Positions 42,676-51,252 are shown, counted from the stretch's first letter. The stretch: DNA of 64,000 nucleotides from Streptomyces litmocidini (GCF_014649755.1 NZ_BMTQ01000013.1:186001-250000), one strand, 5' to 3'. Program-made: numbers and translations. The notes: a model not told the origin generated them from the sequence alone.

Positions 42676-44057
42676 CCGGCGGGTTCGACCTGCGGGCGCT
42701 GCTCTCCGAGCGCGGCGGCGAGCGGTACGAGCTGCACTCCCGGTACCTCAACCCCCAGCTGCCGCGCATGCTGCACACCATCGGCTTCGACAAGGTCTAC
42801 GAGCGGGCCGAGGGCGCCCACTTCTGGGACGCCGACGGCGTCGACCACCTCGACATGCTCGCCGGCTTCGGCGTGATGGGCCTCGGACGGCACCACCCCG
42901 TCGTCCGCAAGGCCCTCCACGACGTCCTGGACGCCCGGCTCGCCGACCTCACCCGCTTCGACTGCCAGCCGCTGCCGGGCCTCCTCGCCGAGAAGCTGCT
43001 CACCCACAGCCCGCACCTCGACCGGGTCTTCTTCGGCAACAGCGGCACCGAGGCCGTGGAGACCGCCCTCAAGTTCGCCCGGTACGCCACCGGGCGGCCG
43101 AGGGTCCTCTACTGCCACCACGCCTTCCACGGGCTCACCACCGGCTCCCTCTCCGTCAACGGCGAGCAGGGCTTCCGGGAGGGCTTCGACCCGCTCCTGC
43201 CGGACACCGCGATCGCGCTGGGCGACCTCGACGCCCTGGAGCGGGAGCTGCGCGGGGGCGACGTGGCCGCCTTCGTCGTCGAGCCCATCCAGGGCAAGGG
43301 CGTCCACGCGGCGCCGCCGGGCTTCCTCCGGGAGGCCCAGGAGCTGCTGCACCGGCACGGTGCGCTGCTCATCGCGGACGAGGTGCAGACGGGCCTCGGC
43401 AGGACCGGCGACTTCTACGCCTACCAGCACGAGGAGGGGGTCGAGCCGGACCTGGTCTGCGTCGCCAAGGCGCTCTCCGGCGGCTACGTCCCGGTCGGCG
43501 CCACCCTCGGCAAGGACTGGATCTTCAAGAAGGTCTACTCGTCGATGGACCGGGTCCTGGTCCACTCGGCGAGCTTCGGGTCGAACGCGCAGGCCATGGC
43601 CGCCGGACTCGCCGTCCTCTCGGTCATGGAGGAGGAGGGCACCGTCGCCCACGCCCGCCGGATCGGCGACCTGCTCTCCGGCCGTCTGAGGGACCTCGTG
43701 CCGCGGTACGAGCTGCTGCACGAGATCCGCGGGCGCGGCCTGATGATCGGGATCGAGTTCGGGCGGCCGTCCTCGCTCGGACTGCGCGGGCGCTGGACGA
43801 TGCTCCAGGCGGCCCGCAAGGGCCTCTTCGCCCAGATGGTCGTCGTCCCGCTCCTCCAGCGGCACCGGATCCTCACCCAGGTCTCCGGGGACCACCTGGA
43901 GGTGATCAAGCTGATCCCGCCGCTGGTCATCGACGAGGCGGACGTGGACCGGTTCGTCACCGCCTTCACCGCGGTCATGGACGACGCCCACGGCGGCGGC
44001 GGACTGATGTGGGACTTCGGGAAGACGCTGGTCAAGCAGGCGGTCGCGCAGCGCTGA
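42672..44057 (+). CDS. Class III aminotransferase of hopanoid side-chain synthesis (HpnO-like)
   Basis: 461 aa PLP fold-type I enzyme. GNSGTEAVETALKFAR (phosphate-binding), HAFHGLTTGSLS, IADEVQTGLGRTG (Asp to pyridine N), and the Schiff-base Lys266 in VAKALSGGYVPVG. In hopanoid producers such an enzyme turns the side-chain aldehyde/ribose derivative into aminobacteriohopanetriol. ATGA overlap with hpnH. In S. coelicolor, from memory, ispG and dxs lie between hpnH and this gene; here they do not. Confidence 0.88.
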   Translation: MTGGFDLRALLSERGGERYELHSRYLNPQLPRMLHTIGFDKVYERAEGAHFWDADGVDHLDMLAGFGVMGLGRHHPVVRKALHDVLDARLADLTRFDCQPLPGLLAEKLLTHSPHLDRVFFGNSGTEAVETALKFARYATGRPRVLYCHHAFHGLTTGSLSVNGEQGFREGFDPLLPDTAIALGDLDALERELRGGDVAAFVVEPIQGKGVHAAPPGFLREAQELLHRHGALLIADEVQTGLGRTGDFYAYQHEEGVEPDLVCVAKALSGGYVPVGATLGKDWIFKKVYSSMDRVLVHSASFGSNAQAMAAGLAVLSVMEEEGTVAHARRIGDLLSGRLRDLVPRYELLHEIRGRGLMIGIEFGRPSSLGLRGRWTMLQAARKGLFAQMVVVPLLQRHRILTQVSGDHLEVIKLIPPLVIDEADVDRFVTAFTAVMDDAHGGGGLMWDFGKTLVKQAVAQR

Positions 44058-44076
44058 CCGGTTCTCGACGCCGCTT

Positions 44077-44111
44077 TTGCCTCTGAGGCAAGAAACTTGC
44101 CTCAGAGGCAC
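44077..44111 (+). promoter_or_regulatory. Double palindromic operator for the XRE-cupin regulator
   Basis: Two 15-bp palindromes of the form TTGCCTC-W-GAGGCAA: 44077-44091 (perfect) and 44097-44111 (last base differs), with centres 20 bp apart, about two helical turns. The two together also form a 15-bp perfect inverted repeat with a 3-base spacer, so a terminator hairpin for the hopanoid operon is a second possible use. It ends 20 bases before the regulator ATG, a position suited to autoregulation. Confidence 0.75.
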
Positions 44112-44131
44112 GATCCTGGCGGAATGGACGC

Positions 44132-44761
44132 ATGGACCACGTCCCCGGGGACACCTCCCCGGACCCCGCCGCCCCCGACGTCCTGCCCGACGTCGCCCCG
44201 CAGCTGCGGGCCCTGCGCCGCCGCAGGGGGCTCACCCTGGAGGCCGCCGCCCAGCGGGCCGGCCTCTCGCCGGCCCACCTCTCGCGCCTGGAGACGGGGA
44301 ACCGGCAGCCCTCGCTGCCGATGCTGCTGGCACTGTCCCGCATCTACGGTACGACGGTCTCCGAGCTCCTGGGCGAGTCGCCCCCCGAGCGCGACCCCGT
44401 CGTCCGGGCGGACCGCTCCGAACCCGTCGAGGCCGACGGCTGGATCTACCGCCAGGCGGGCGGCGCCGGTCGCGCCCTCCAGTGCCTGCGGGTCCACGTG
44501 CCGTACGCCACCCGGGCCGACATCGTGCGCGTCCACCCCGGCGAGGAGTGGATCCACGTCCTGGAGGGACGGGTCCGGCTCGCGCTCGGCGAGGCCGTCC
44601 ACGTCCTCGATCCCGGGGACAGCGCGCACTTCGACTCGCTGACCCCGCACCGGATCGGCGCCGCCACCCCCGGCGGGGCCGAGCTGCTCTTCGTCCACAC
44701 CCTGATGCAGAGCCCCGCCGCCGAGCTGTGCCTCGGTGACGGGACCCCGCACCGGCGCTGA
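44132..44761 (+). CDS. XRE-cupin transcriptional regulator
   Basis: 209 aa. Residues ~25-85: XRE HTH (LRALRRRRGLTLEAAAQRAG, LSPAHLSRLETGNRQPSLPM). Residues ~130-200: cupin barrel (HPGEEWIHVLEGRVRLALGE, LDPGDSAHFDSLTPHRI). It lies immediately behind a double palindrome and 47 bases before a 51-aa membrane protein gene. Members of this family often sense small metabolites and control an adjacent transport or catabolic gene. From memory the same pair follows the hopanoid operon in S. coelicolor (SCO6770-6771). Confidence 0.88.
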   Translation: MDHVPGDTSPDPAAPDVLPDVAPQLRALRRRRGLTLEAAAQRAGLSPAHLSRLETGNRQPSLPMLLALSRIYGTTVSELLGESPPERDPVVRADRSEPVEADGWIYRQAGGAGRALQCLRVHVPYATRADIVRVHPGEEWIHVLEGRVRLALGEAVHVLDPGDSAHFDSLTPHRIGAATPGGAELLFVHTLMQSPAAELCLGDGTPHRR

Positions 44762-44808
44762 TCCCGCACGCCCCCTTCCGAGTCCTGAATCCCCAGGAAA
44801 GGAACGAC

Positions 44809-44964
44809 ATGTCCGAGAAGTCCGCACCGGTCACCGGCGAGGAGCGCGGTGAAGGCAAGTTCCCCAAGGGGCTCGTGCTCCGCCTCTTCGCCTATCTGAT
44901 CGCAGGCCACCTCTTCGCAGGCTTCCTCTACCTGCTCTTCATGATGGGCGCGCAGAACCAGTAG
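44809..44964 (+). CDS. 51-aa membrane protein
   Basis: 51 aa: charged N-terminus (MSEKSAPVTGEERGEGKFPK) then one transmembrane helix (LRLFAYLIAGHLFAGFLYLL) and a short tail MMGAQNQ. AGGAAAGGA ribosome site. It follows the XRE-cupin gene and is probably co-transcribed with it. The family is, I believe, an actinobacterial DUF of ~50 aa found beside such regulators; function unknown. Its stop is 6 bases from the convergent phosphatase stop. Confidence 0.85.
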   Translation: MSEKSAPVTGEERGEGKFPKGLVLRLFAYLIAGHLFAGFLYLLFMMGAQNQ

Positions 44965-44970
44965 GCGGCC

Positions 44971-45792
44971 TCACGCCTCCGTCAGCAGTCGCTCCCGCAG
45001 GCGCTCACGGGTCTCCGGCGCCAGCTTCAGGCCCTCCGCGAGGTAGGCGTCCACCGAGCCCCAGGTCGCCTCGATCGTCTCGAAGGCGGCCCGCAGGTAC
45101 TCCACCCGCGCGTCGAAGAGCGGGCTCAGCAGCTCCATCACCTCGGGCGACATCGCGTCCGGGGAGGTGGAGCTGCGGCGCACCTTGTAGCGGCGGTGCG
45201 GCTCGTTCGACTTCACGTAGTCGGCCTCGATGGCCTCCCGCTCGACCCCGACCGCGAGCAGGGTGATCGCGACGGCGAGCCCCGCCCGGTCCTTGCCGGC
45301 CGCGCAGTGCATGAGCGCCGGGACGCTCTCCTCCGCCATGGAGTGCAGGATCCGGCTGTGCTCCACGGTCCGCTCGATCACCATCTTCCGGTACGAGTCG
45401 GACATGCGGGCGGCCGCCTTGCCGTCGCCGAGGACCTCCCGCAGCTGCGCGATCTCGCCGTCGCGCACCAGCTTCCAGAACTCCTTGCCGTCGGCCGGGT
45501 CGTTGAGGGGTATGTTCACGTTCCGCACGCCGGGCAGGTCGACGTCCGCGCCCTCGACCTTCCGGTCCGACTCGTTGCGGAAGTCGAAGACGGTGTGCAG
45601 GCCCAGCGAGGCGAGGAAGGCGGCGTCGCCCTCCGTCGCGTGGGCGAGGTGACCGCTGCGGAAGAGACGGCCGGGGCGGACGGCGCGTCCGTCCGTCGTC
45701 GGCAGGCCGCCCACGTCCCGGAAGTTGCGGACCTCCGTCAGCTCGGGCTCGGCGGCTTCGGCGGACGGGATCTGCGGCAGCTGCTGCGTCAC
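44971..45792 (-). CDS. Tyrosine-protein phosphatase (lipoprotein-less PtpB-like)
   Basis: 273 aa. Dual-specificity-type P-loop HCAAGKDRAGLAVAITLL (C-x5-R) at ~165; upstream FRDVGGLPTTDGRAVRPGRL (family start) and VFDFRNESDRK with the general-acid region. Similar to Mycobacterium PtpB and Listeria LipA in the low-MW/PTP superfamily; substrates could be phosphotyrosine or phosphoinositides. GTG 45792 has AGGAG 5 bases upstream, a better start than the in-frame ATG 12 codons further up. Single gene, convergent with the 51-aa gene. Confidence 0.88.
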   Translation of the reverse strand: MTQQLPQIPSAEAAEPELTEVRNFRDVGGLPTTDGRAVRPGRLFRSGHLAHATEGDAAFLASLGLHTVFDFRNESDRKVEGADVDLPGVRNVNIPLNDPADGKEFWKLVRDGEIAQLREVLGDGKAAARMSDSYRKMVIERTVEHSRILHSMAEESVPALMHCAAGKDRAGLAVAITLLAVGVEREAIEADYVKSNEPHRRYKVRRSSTSPDAMSPEVMELLSPLFDARVEYLRAAFETIEATWGSVDAYLAEGLKLAPETRERLRERLLTEA

Positions 45793-46139
45793 GGCTGCTC
45801 CTGTTCTGTCGATCGGTTCCTGGGGCAATCATCCCGGCCGGAGACCGTTACGGGCACCCCCTCGGATGGGAATGGGTGATCTGTCCGTATTGAGGTGTTC
45901 GCCATAACCCGCCCCGGTTGCAGGGGAGATGGGGAGCGGTGCGTGAGCAGCGTCATAACCGTGACGGACCGTGCCTGATCGTCTTTTCCAAATACCCCCC
46001 GGCAAAAGGAGATCGAAGGACCGCCCTCCACGGAGGGTGACCGGAATTCCGGCCGGACACCAGCCGGATCCCGAAGAATCCCGGCGCACTTGAAAACCGT
46101 GGCTTGTTCGCGCCGACCCCCCTCGTCTAGCGTCGCGCT
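45793..46139. other. 347-bp intergenic region before the riboswitch
   Basis: Lies between the phosphatase start (minus strand) and the riboswitch of the wall hydrolase (plus strand). Moderately GC-rich, without an ORF that has a ribosome site. The plus-strand promoter for the riboswitch transcript should be here; GTCTAGCGTCG (46126-46136) holds a plausible -10 (TAGCGT), but I see no clear -35. Confidence 0.4.
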
Positions 46140-46325
46140 CAATCCGGACGGACCGCCGAATCCTGCCACCGACCGGAATCCGCACTCACCCGTACGAGGC
46201 AGGAGCGGGGGACCCAGGTAAGTCGCCGATCCCTCGAAGAAGGACGGCTCGGGGTGAAGCCGCGTGAACGCGCGGCCGGACATCTCCAGTCCGAACCCGA
46301 CAGCTCACCTCGCAGGCGCCGGAGA
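46140..46325 (+). ncRNA. ydaO-type c-di-AMP riboswitch
   Basis: The segment matches the actinobacterial ydaO aptamer: GGCAGGAGCGGGGGACCC (from 46198) corresponds to the conserved GCGGGGGACCC block, CGGGGTGAAGCCGCG (46250-46264) to the GGGGTGAA(T)C-GC block, and CCGAACCCGACAGCTCACCT (46291-46310) to the terminal CCGAACCCGWCAGCTCACC block, followed by CGCAGGCGCCGG. It ends right before the ribosome site of a LysM/M23 hydrolase gene, the kind of gene this riboswitch controls in Streptomyces. In family knowledge c-di-AMP binding turns expression off. Boundaries are approximate. Confidence 0.88.
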
Positions 46326-46335
46326 GGAATTCGCC

Positions 46336-47277
46336 ATGCCCGCGAAGGGTAAGCACCGCCGCACCAAGTCCAACCGTCTGACCCGCGGCATCGCCGCCGC
46401 CGGTACCGGCGGCGCCGTCGTCGCCCTCCCGCTCCTCGGGGCCACCGGCGCCCACGCCGCCGAGCAGGCCGCCCCGGCCGCCGCCCCCGCCCAGGCCGTC
46501 GCCCACGTGCAGACCGCCGCCCCCGCCGCCGCGAAGGCCGCGCCGAAGACGTACTCCGTCGTCCGCGGCGACTACCTCTCGAAGATCGCCACCGAGCACC
46601 ACCTCGCGGGCGGCTGGCAGAAGCTGTACAAGGACAACCGCCGCGTCATCGGCGAGGACCCCTCGCTGATCCTGCCCGGCATGAAGCTCACCCTCGGCAC
46701 GAAGAACACCGCCGCGCCGAAGGCCGACCACCAGAGCACGCGGAGCTCCGGCAAGAACGGCGACAGCGCCCCCCGCGCCTCCCGGGGCGGCGAGCGCTCC
46801 TCGGCCCCGGCCGCCGCGACCGCCGCCACCTCTTCGCCGTCCTCCGCGACCTCCGGTGCGACCTCCTCCTCCGGCTGGGTCGCCCCGATCGCCGGCGCCG
46901 GCATGTCGACCCCGTACCACCAGGCCGGCTCCATGTGGTCCTCCGGCTACCACACCGGTGTCGACTTCATCGCCTCCACCGGCACCCCGGTCCACGCGGT
47001 CGGCCCCGGCACCGTCTACTCCGCCGGCGACGGCGGCGCGTACGGCAACCAGGTCGTCATCCAGCACGCCGACGGCACCTTCTCGCAGTACGCCCACCTC
47101 TCCTCGATCTCCGTCTCCGCCGGCCAGGCCGTCAGCGGCGGCGACCAGATCGGCCTGTCCGGCGCGACCGGCAACGTCACCGGACCGCACCTGCACTTCG
47201 AGATCCGCACCGGACCGGAGTACGGCTCCGACATCGACCCGCTGGCCGCCCTGCGCCAGCACGGCGTGAACATCTGA
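46336..47277 (+). CDS. Secreted LysM / M23 peptidoglycan endopeptidase
   Basis: 313 aa. Signal peptide to ~residue 41 (IAAAGTGGAVVALPLLGATG, cleavage AHAA). LysM ~74-120 (TYSVVRGDYLSKIATEHHLA ... LYKDNRRVIGEDPSLILPGM). A Ser/Ala/Thr-rich linker (~125-185). M23 lysostaphin-type peptidase ~190-313: YHTGVDFIAS (zinc His/Asp), YGNQVVIQHADGTFSQYAHL, and GPHLHFEIRTG (zinc HxH). It should cut peptide cross-links in the wall, e.g. during germination or growth. The upstream c-di-AMP riboswitch links it to osmotic/wall signalling. ATG 46336 has GGAGAGG; a start 24 codons upstream lies within the riboswitch and is unlikely. Confidence 0.93.
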   Translation: MPAKGKHRRTKSNRLTRGIAAAGTGGAVVALPLLGATGAHAAEQAAPAAAPAQAVAHVQTAAPAAAKAAPKTYSVVRGDYLSKIATEHHLAGGWQKLYKDNRRVIGEDPSLILPGMKLTLGTKNTAAPKADHQSTRSSGKNGDSAPRASRGGERSSAPAAATAATSSPSSATSGATSSSGWVAPIAGAGMSTPYHQAGSMWSSGYHTGVDFIASTGTPVHAVGPGTVYSAGDGGAYGNQVVIQHADGTFSQYAHLSSISVSAGQAVSGGDQIGLSGATGNVTGPHLHFEIRTGPEYGSDIDPLAALRQHGVNI

Positions 47278-47301
47278 CGCACCGTCGTCTCCTCCCGCCC
47301 T

Positions 47302-47335
47302 CCGGAGGCCCGGCACCCACGTGCCGGGCCTCCGG
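47302..47335 (+). terminator. Strong hairpin terminator
   Basis: CCGGAGGCCCGGCAC (47302-47316) and GTGCCGGGCCTCCGG (47321-47335): 15-bp perfect stem with a 4-base loop, 25 bases after the wall hydrolase stop. Confidence 0.85.
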
Positions 47336-47439
47336 CGTATTCCGGTTTGGGGGAATCTTTATCGGTGGCATATGTCACCCACCGTCAACCCCTCCTTACG
47401 GTCGCGTAGGTCACACCGGAGGAGGAAGGATGTGTTCCC

Positions 47440-48234
47440 GTGGCAGACGATTCGAGATCAACAGACAAGAACGCATTCGGGTCGTACGCGGCGATCGGTG
47501 ACAGCTTCACCGAGGGCGTCGGCGACCCCGGCCCCGACGGGACGTACGTCGGCTGGGCGGACCGCTTCGCGGTCCTGCTCGCCGACCAGCTGCCGGAGCA
47601 CGACGCCTTCCGCTACGCCAACCTGGCCGTGCGCGGGCGCCTCCTCGACCAGATCGTGGCGGAACAGGTCCCGCGGGCCAAGGAACTCGCCCCCGACCTG
47701 GTGACCTTCTGCGCGGGCGGCAACGACATCATCCGCCCCGGGACGGACCCGGACGACGTGGCCGAGCGCTTCGAGCGCGCCGTCGCCGACCTGACCTCCG
47801 CCGTCGGCACCGTCATGGTGACCACCGGCTTCGACACCCGCGGCGTGACGCTCCTCAAGCACCTGCGCGGCAAGATCGCCACCTACAACGGTCACGTCCG
47901 GGCCGTCGCGGACCGCTACGGCTGCCCGGTCCTCGACCTGTGGTCGCTGAAGTCCGTCCAGGACCGGCGCGCCTGGGACGACGACCGGCTGCACCTCTCG
48001 CCCGAGGGGCACACCCGCGTCGCCCTACGCGCCGCCCAGGTGATCGGCCTGCCCGTGCCCGCCGACCCGGACCAGCCCTGGCCGCCGGTACCGCCGCGCG
48101 GCACGCTGGAGGTCCGCAAGGACGACATCCACTGGGCCCGGGAGTACCTGGTGCCCTGGATCGGACGCCGGCTGCGCGGCGAGAGCTCCGGCGACCACGT
48201 CGAGGCGAAGCGCCCCGACCTCATGCCCCTGTAG
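47440..48234 (+). CDS. SGNH/GDSL-family esterase/hydrolase
   Basis: 264 aa. Block I YAAIGDSFTEGVGDPGPDG (nucleophile Ser), block II LAVRGRLLDQI (Gly), block III FCAGGNDIIRPG (Asn), block V LHLSPEGHTRVA (Asp/His pair: DDRLH then EGH). No signal peptide, so intracellular. Substrate unknown; family members are acyl-esterases or lipases. GTG 47440 with AAGGA 11 bases before it. The 3' end overlaps the convergent STM4011 gene by 14 bases. Confidence 0.87.
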   Translation: MADDSRSTDKNAFGSYAAIGDSFTEGVGDPGPDGTYVGWADRFAVLLADQLPEHDAFRYANLAVRGRLLDQIVAEQVPRAKELAPDLVTFCAGGNDIIRPGTDPDDVAERFERAVADLTSAVGTVMVTTGFDTRGVTLLKHLRGKIATYNGHVRAVADRYGCPVLDLWSLKSVQDRRAWDDDRLHLSPEGHTRVALRAAQVIGLPVPADPDQPWPPVPPRGTLEVRKDDIHWAREYLVPWIGRRLRGESSGDHVEAKRPDLMPL

Positions 48235-49081
48235 CCCGTGGCGCGGCGGGGATCCGCTCCAGGACCCCGCCGGCGAACACGTCGTACAGCGGCAGCGTCT
48301 CCAGGTGGACGTAGCCGATGTGGCAGTCGCAGACGGCGAGGGGGCAGGCGCGGGGGCGCAGCGCGGCACGGTACGAACCGTCGTACAGGTTCCCCAGCTC
48401 GGCCCTGACGAAGTGGCAGCGCCGCACCGTCCCCTCGCCGTCCACCGAGACCACCGACTCCCCGGTGCGGCAGGGCAGCCCCGCCGAACGGTGCGGATGC
48501 CGGCTGTACGGGAAGAACGGGTCGAGCTCCGTCCACCCCTCGGCCTCCGCGTCGGTGTACGCGTGCCCCTCGGCGGCGTTCACCCAGAGGTAGACGTGCG
48601 GCGGCAGCGCCTCCCGCAGCCGGCGGGCGTGCTCCCGGTGCTCGGGCAGACCGACCACCCCGACGCTGTACCGGACGCCCCGCTCCGCCAGCTCGTGGCA
48701 CTTCGCCAGGAACCGTTCGTACGGCGTCTGCCCCGGGTGGTACGTGCACCACAGGGCCACGCTCTCCGGATCCGCCTCCGCCAGCCACTCCGTCCGGCAG
48801 CTCAGATTGGTCTGGATCGCCACCCGCTCCACGTGCGGCAGCCGCGACAGCTCGACCAGCGCCCGCCGGTACCAGGACCGGACGAGCCCCTCGCCCCACG
48901 GGGTGAAGAGGATCCGCAGCCGGTCCCCGGTCTGCGCGGCGGCCCAGCCGGTGAACCGTTCGAGCGCCGCCCGGTCCGCACGCAGCTGCTCCCGGCTGTC
49001 CCGGCGCTTGGCGAAGGGACAGTACGGGCAGTCGAAGTCGCAGGAGGAGAGCGGGCCCCGGTAGAGCAGGGTCAGGTCCAC
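48221..49081 (-). CDS. STM4011 family radical SAM protein
   Basis: 286 aa. Radical SAM CxxxCxxC at C14-DFD-C18-PY-C21 in LSSCDFDCPYCPFAKRRDSR, extremely close to the N-terminus. Further cysteines near the C-terminus (GTVRRCHFV, then RACPLAVCDCHIGYVHLE) form a CxxxxCxC group that could bind an auxiliary Fe-S cluster. Recognised as the STM4011 family, named from Salmonella and uncharacterised. It is the last of five genes in the STM4015-4011 unit, 9 bases after STM4012. Reaction unknown. Confidence 0.88.
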   Translation of the reverse strand: MDLTLLYRGPLSSCDFDCPYCPFAKRRDSREQLRADRAALERFTGWAAAQTGDRLRILFTPWGEGLVRSWYRRALVELSRLPHVERVAIQTNLSCRTEWLAEADPESVALWCTYHPGQTPYERFLAKCHELAERGVRYSVGVVGLPEHREHARRLREALPPHVYLWVNAAEGHAYTDAEAEGWTELDPFFPYSRHPHRSAGLPCRTGESVVSVDGEGTVRRCHFVRAELGNLYDGSYRAALRPRACPLAVCDCHIGYVHLETLPLYDVFAGGVLERIPAAPRATGA

Positions 49082-49090
49082 GATCGCCGC

Positions 49091-50422
49091 CTACTTCGCC
49101 TCGTACGCGGCCATCGCGGCCCGCACGACGGGGGAGAAGAGCTCGGGGCCGAGCCCGTCGGAGTGCGCGAGCCCCTCGGGCGACAGCCGCAGCAGCCCCG
49201 CCGGGGCGTCCGCGATCCAGCCGTACTCCTCGAACCGGGCGAGCTCCGGGCCGAAGTCCGCGAACGGCGAGGACCCGAACCGCTCCTCGTACCCGGCGAC
49301 CGGCATGCCCTCGGCCTGCAGCAGCGACTGGAGCAGATGCCGGCGACGCGCCTCGTCCCCGTCCACCGCCCGGCCCACCTCGGCGCGGGAGAAGTCCTCC
49401 GTCTCCGTGTACGCGTCGATGATCGAGCGGATCTCCCGCATGTCGACGGCGTAGTCGAAGGAGTAGTGCAGGGCCGAGGTGTACGAGCGGGCACCGCAGC
49501 CCAGACCGATCATGCCGTCCGTCTGGCAGGCGTAGTCGTCCGGCCCCGCGGGGCCCGCGTCCGCGCGGCGGAACATCCGCATCGACACCTGCTCGTAGCC
49601 GTGCGCCAGGAGGTGGTCCCGGCCGTACCGGTACAGCCGTAGCCGCGACTCGTCCCACTCCCGGTCGGCGGCCGCCGGATCCTGGATCCGGCCGAGACCG
49701 GTGAGCGGGCGCACGTACAACGGGTAGAGGTACAGCTCCTCGGGCCGCCAGGCGAGGGCCGCGTCGAGCGAGACCCGCCAGGACCGCTCCGTCTGCCCGT
49801 CGATGCCGTAGATCAGGTCGATGTTGAGCACGGGCACGCCCGTGTCCCGGATCCGGCCGAGCGCCGCCTCGACGTCCGCGCGGCGCTGCGGCCGGACCGC
49901 CGCCCGCGCCTCGGCCTCCACGAAGCTCTGCACGCCGATGCTGAGCCGCGTCGCGCCCCGGTCCGCGAGCAGCGCGAGCCGGTCGGCGGTCGCGGTCGAG
50001 GGCGAGGTCTCCACGGAGAGCGGCACCGCCCGCAGGTCCACGCCCATCCGCTCCTCCGCGATGTCGCAGAGCCGCTCCAGCTCGGCGGCGGTGAGGAAGG
50101 TGGGCGTGCCGCCGCCGAACGCGGCCGTGGCGAACCGCACCGGCGACGCGTCCCCCAGGGCCTCGCGGACGGTGGCGGCCTGCCGGTCGAGCGCGTCGAG
50201 GTAACGGGTGGTCAGCCCGTCCGGGGCGCCGATCCGGGTGAAGAGGTTGCAGAAGCCGCAGCGGACCTCGCAGAACGGTATGTGCGCGTACAGGGAGAGC
50301 GCGTCCTTCGGCTCCCCGGCCCAGAGCGCGGCCAGCTCCGGGCGCTCGGGGAGCGCGCGGTACGCCGTCTTGTGCGGATAGGCGTAGACGTAGCTCCGGT
50401 ACGGACGGGGGACGTCGCTCAT
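49091..50422 (-). CDS. STM4012 family radical SAM protein
   Basis: 443 aa, HemN/HemW-like radical SAM: LYAHIPFCEVRCGFCNLFTR (CxxxCxxC, ~residues 50-57), FGGGTPTFLTAAELERL, TSPSTAT, RLSIGVQSF, NIDLIYGIDGQTERSWRVSL. The C-terminal HemN-like winged domain is present (GIGxxS replaced by IGLGCGARSYTSAL). The family is distinct from coproporphyrinogen dehydrogenase; substrate unknown. The ATG overlaps the STM4013 stop (ATGA). Confidence 0.9.
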   Translation of the reverse strand: MSDVPRPYRSYVYAYPHKTAYRALPERPELAALWAGEPKDALSLYAHIPFCEVRCGFCNLFTRIGAPDGLTTRYLDALDRQAATVREALGDASPVRFATAAFGGGTPTFLTAAELERLCDIAEERMGVDLRAVPLSVETSPSTATADRLALLADRGATRLSIGVQSFVEAEARAAVRPQRRADVEAALGRIRDTGVPVLNIDLIYGIDGQTERSWRVSLDAALAWRPEELYLYPLYVRPLTGLGRIQDPAAADREWDESRLRLYRYGRDHLLAHGYEQVSMRMFRRADAGPAGPDDYACQTDGMIGLGCGARSYTSALHYSFDYAVDMREIRSIIDAYTETEDFSRAEVGRAVDGDEARRRHLLQSLLQAEGMPVAGYEERFGSSPFADFGPELARFEEYGWIADAPAGLLRLSPEGLAHSDGLGPELFSPVVRAAMAAYEAK

Positions 50423-51252
50423 GCCGCCCCGCCCTCGGGGCCGGCCAGGACGAACTGCGCGTACGGCACGGTCCACACGACCTCGTGGCCGAGCCGGTGC
50501 CCGGTGAAGCCGTCCTCCCCGTACGCGGTGCCGTGGTCGGAGCAGACGATCGCGAAACAGGGGCGGCGGCTGCTCATCGCGGCGAAGAGCCGCCCGACGT
50601 GCCGGTCGACGTACTCCAGGGCGGCCGCGTGCGTCTCCCGAGAGTCGCCCGCCTCGCGGGTCGCCCCCGGCAGATGGAACCAGTTGGGCTGGTGCAGCGC
50701 CGACACGTTCACGAAGAGGAAGAGGCGCTCCTCGCGGGGGAGGCCGGCGACGACCTCCTCGGCGCACGCGACCTGGGACTCGAAGGACGTCGGGGAGGCG
50801 ACGCCGAAGGAGGGCTCCCAGTGGCTCTCCCGGAACAGGCCGGGGAGCACGGAGCCCAGGGGCGGCCGCTTGTTGAAGAAGCCCACCCCGCCCACGCACA
50901 CCGTCCGGTAGCCCTCGGCCGCCAGCGCGGAGACGAAGTCCGGGGTGTCGTGGACCCACGTGCCGTCCGCCGTCGACTCGCTGCCCGCGAAGCGGGCCGC
51001 GAACAGCCGCGGATGGGGGCCCCGGGCCGCGGGGGTCGGCAGGAATCCGGCGAAGATCGCCTGGTGGGAGGCGTACGTGAAGCTTCCTGGCGCGTGCCGC
51101 CGCTCCCAGACTCCGCCGGGGAGGTGACGGGCCAGGTTCGGGATGCGGCCCTCGGCCGCCAGCTCGGCGGCCACGTCGTACCGGAGGGTGTCGAGGGTGA
51201 CCAGGAGCAGATCGTGGCTGCCGACGATCGCGTTCATGTCGGGCTGGTTCAC
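50419..51252 (-). CDS. STM4013 family hydrolase (alkaline phosphatase fold)
   Basis: 277 aa. LLLVTLDTLRYDVA holds the metal Asp pair and a possible Thr nucleophile; CSDHGTAYGEDGFTGHRLGH near the C-terminus supplies the DH(G) and H metal ligands of the sulfatase/alkaline phosphatase superfamily; FLFVNVSALHQPNWFH lies between. Family known as STM4013/SEN3800, uncharacterised. No signal peptide, so a cytoplasmic metallo-hydrolase acting on a phosphate, sulfate or phosphonate ester is likely. GTG 51252 is chosen because its GTGA overlaps the STM4014 stop. Confidence 0.86.
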   Translation of the reverse strand: MNQPDMNAIVGSHDLLLVTLDTLRYDVAAELAAEGRIPNLARHLPGGVWERRHAPGSFTYASHQAIFAGFLPTPAARGPHPRLFAARFAGSESTADGTWVHDTPDFVSALAAEGYRTVCVGGVGFFNKRPPLGSVLPGLFRESHWEPSFGVASPTSFESQVACAEEVVAGLPREERLFLFVNVSALHQPNWFHLPGATREAGDSRETHAAALEYVDRHVGRLFAAMSSRRPCFAIVCSDHGTAYGEDGFTGHRLGHEVVWTVPYAQFVLAGPEGGAA

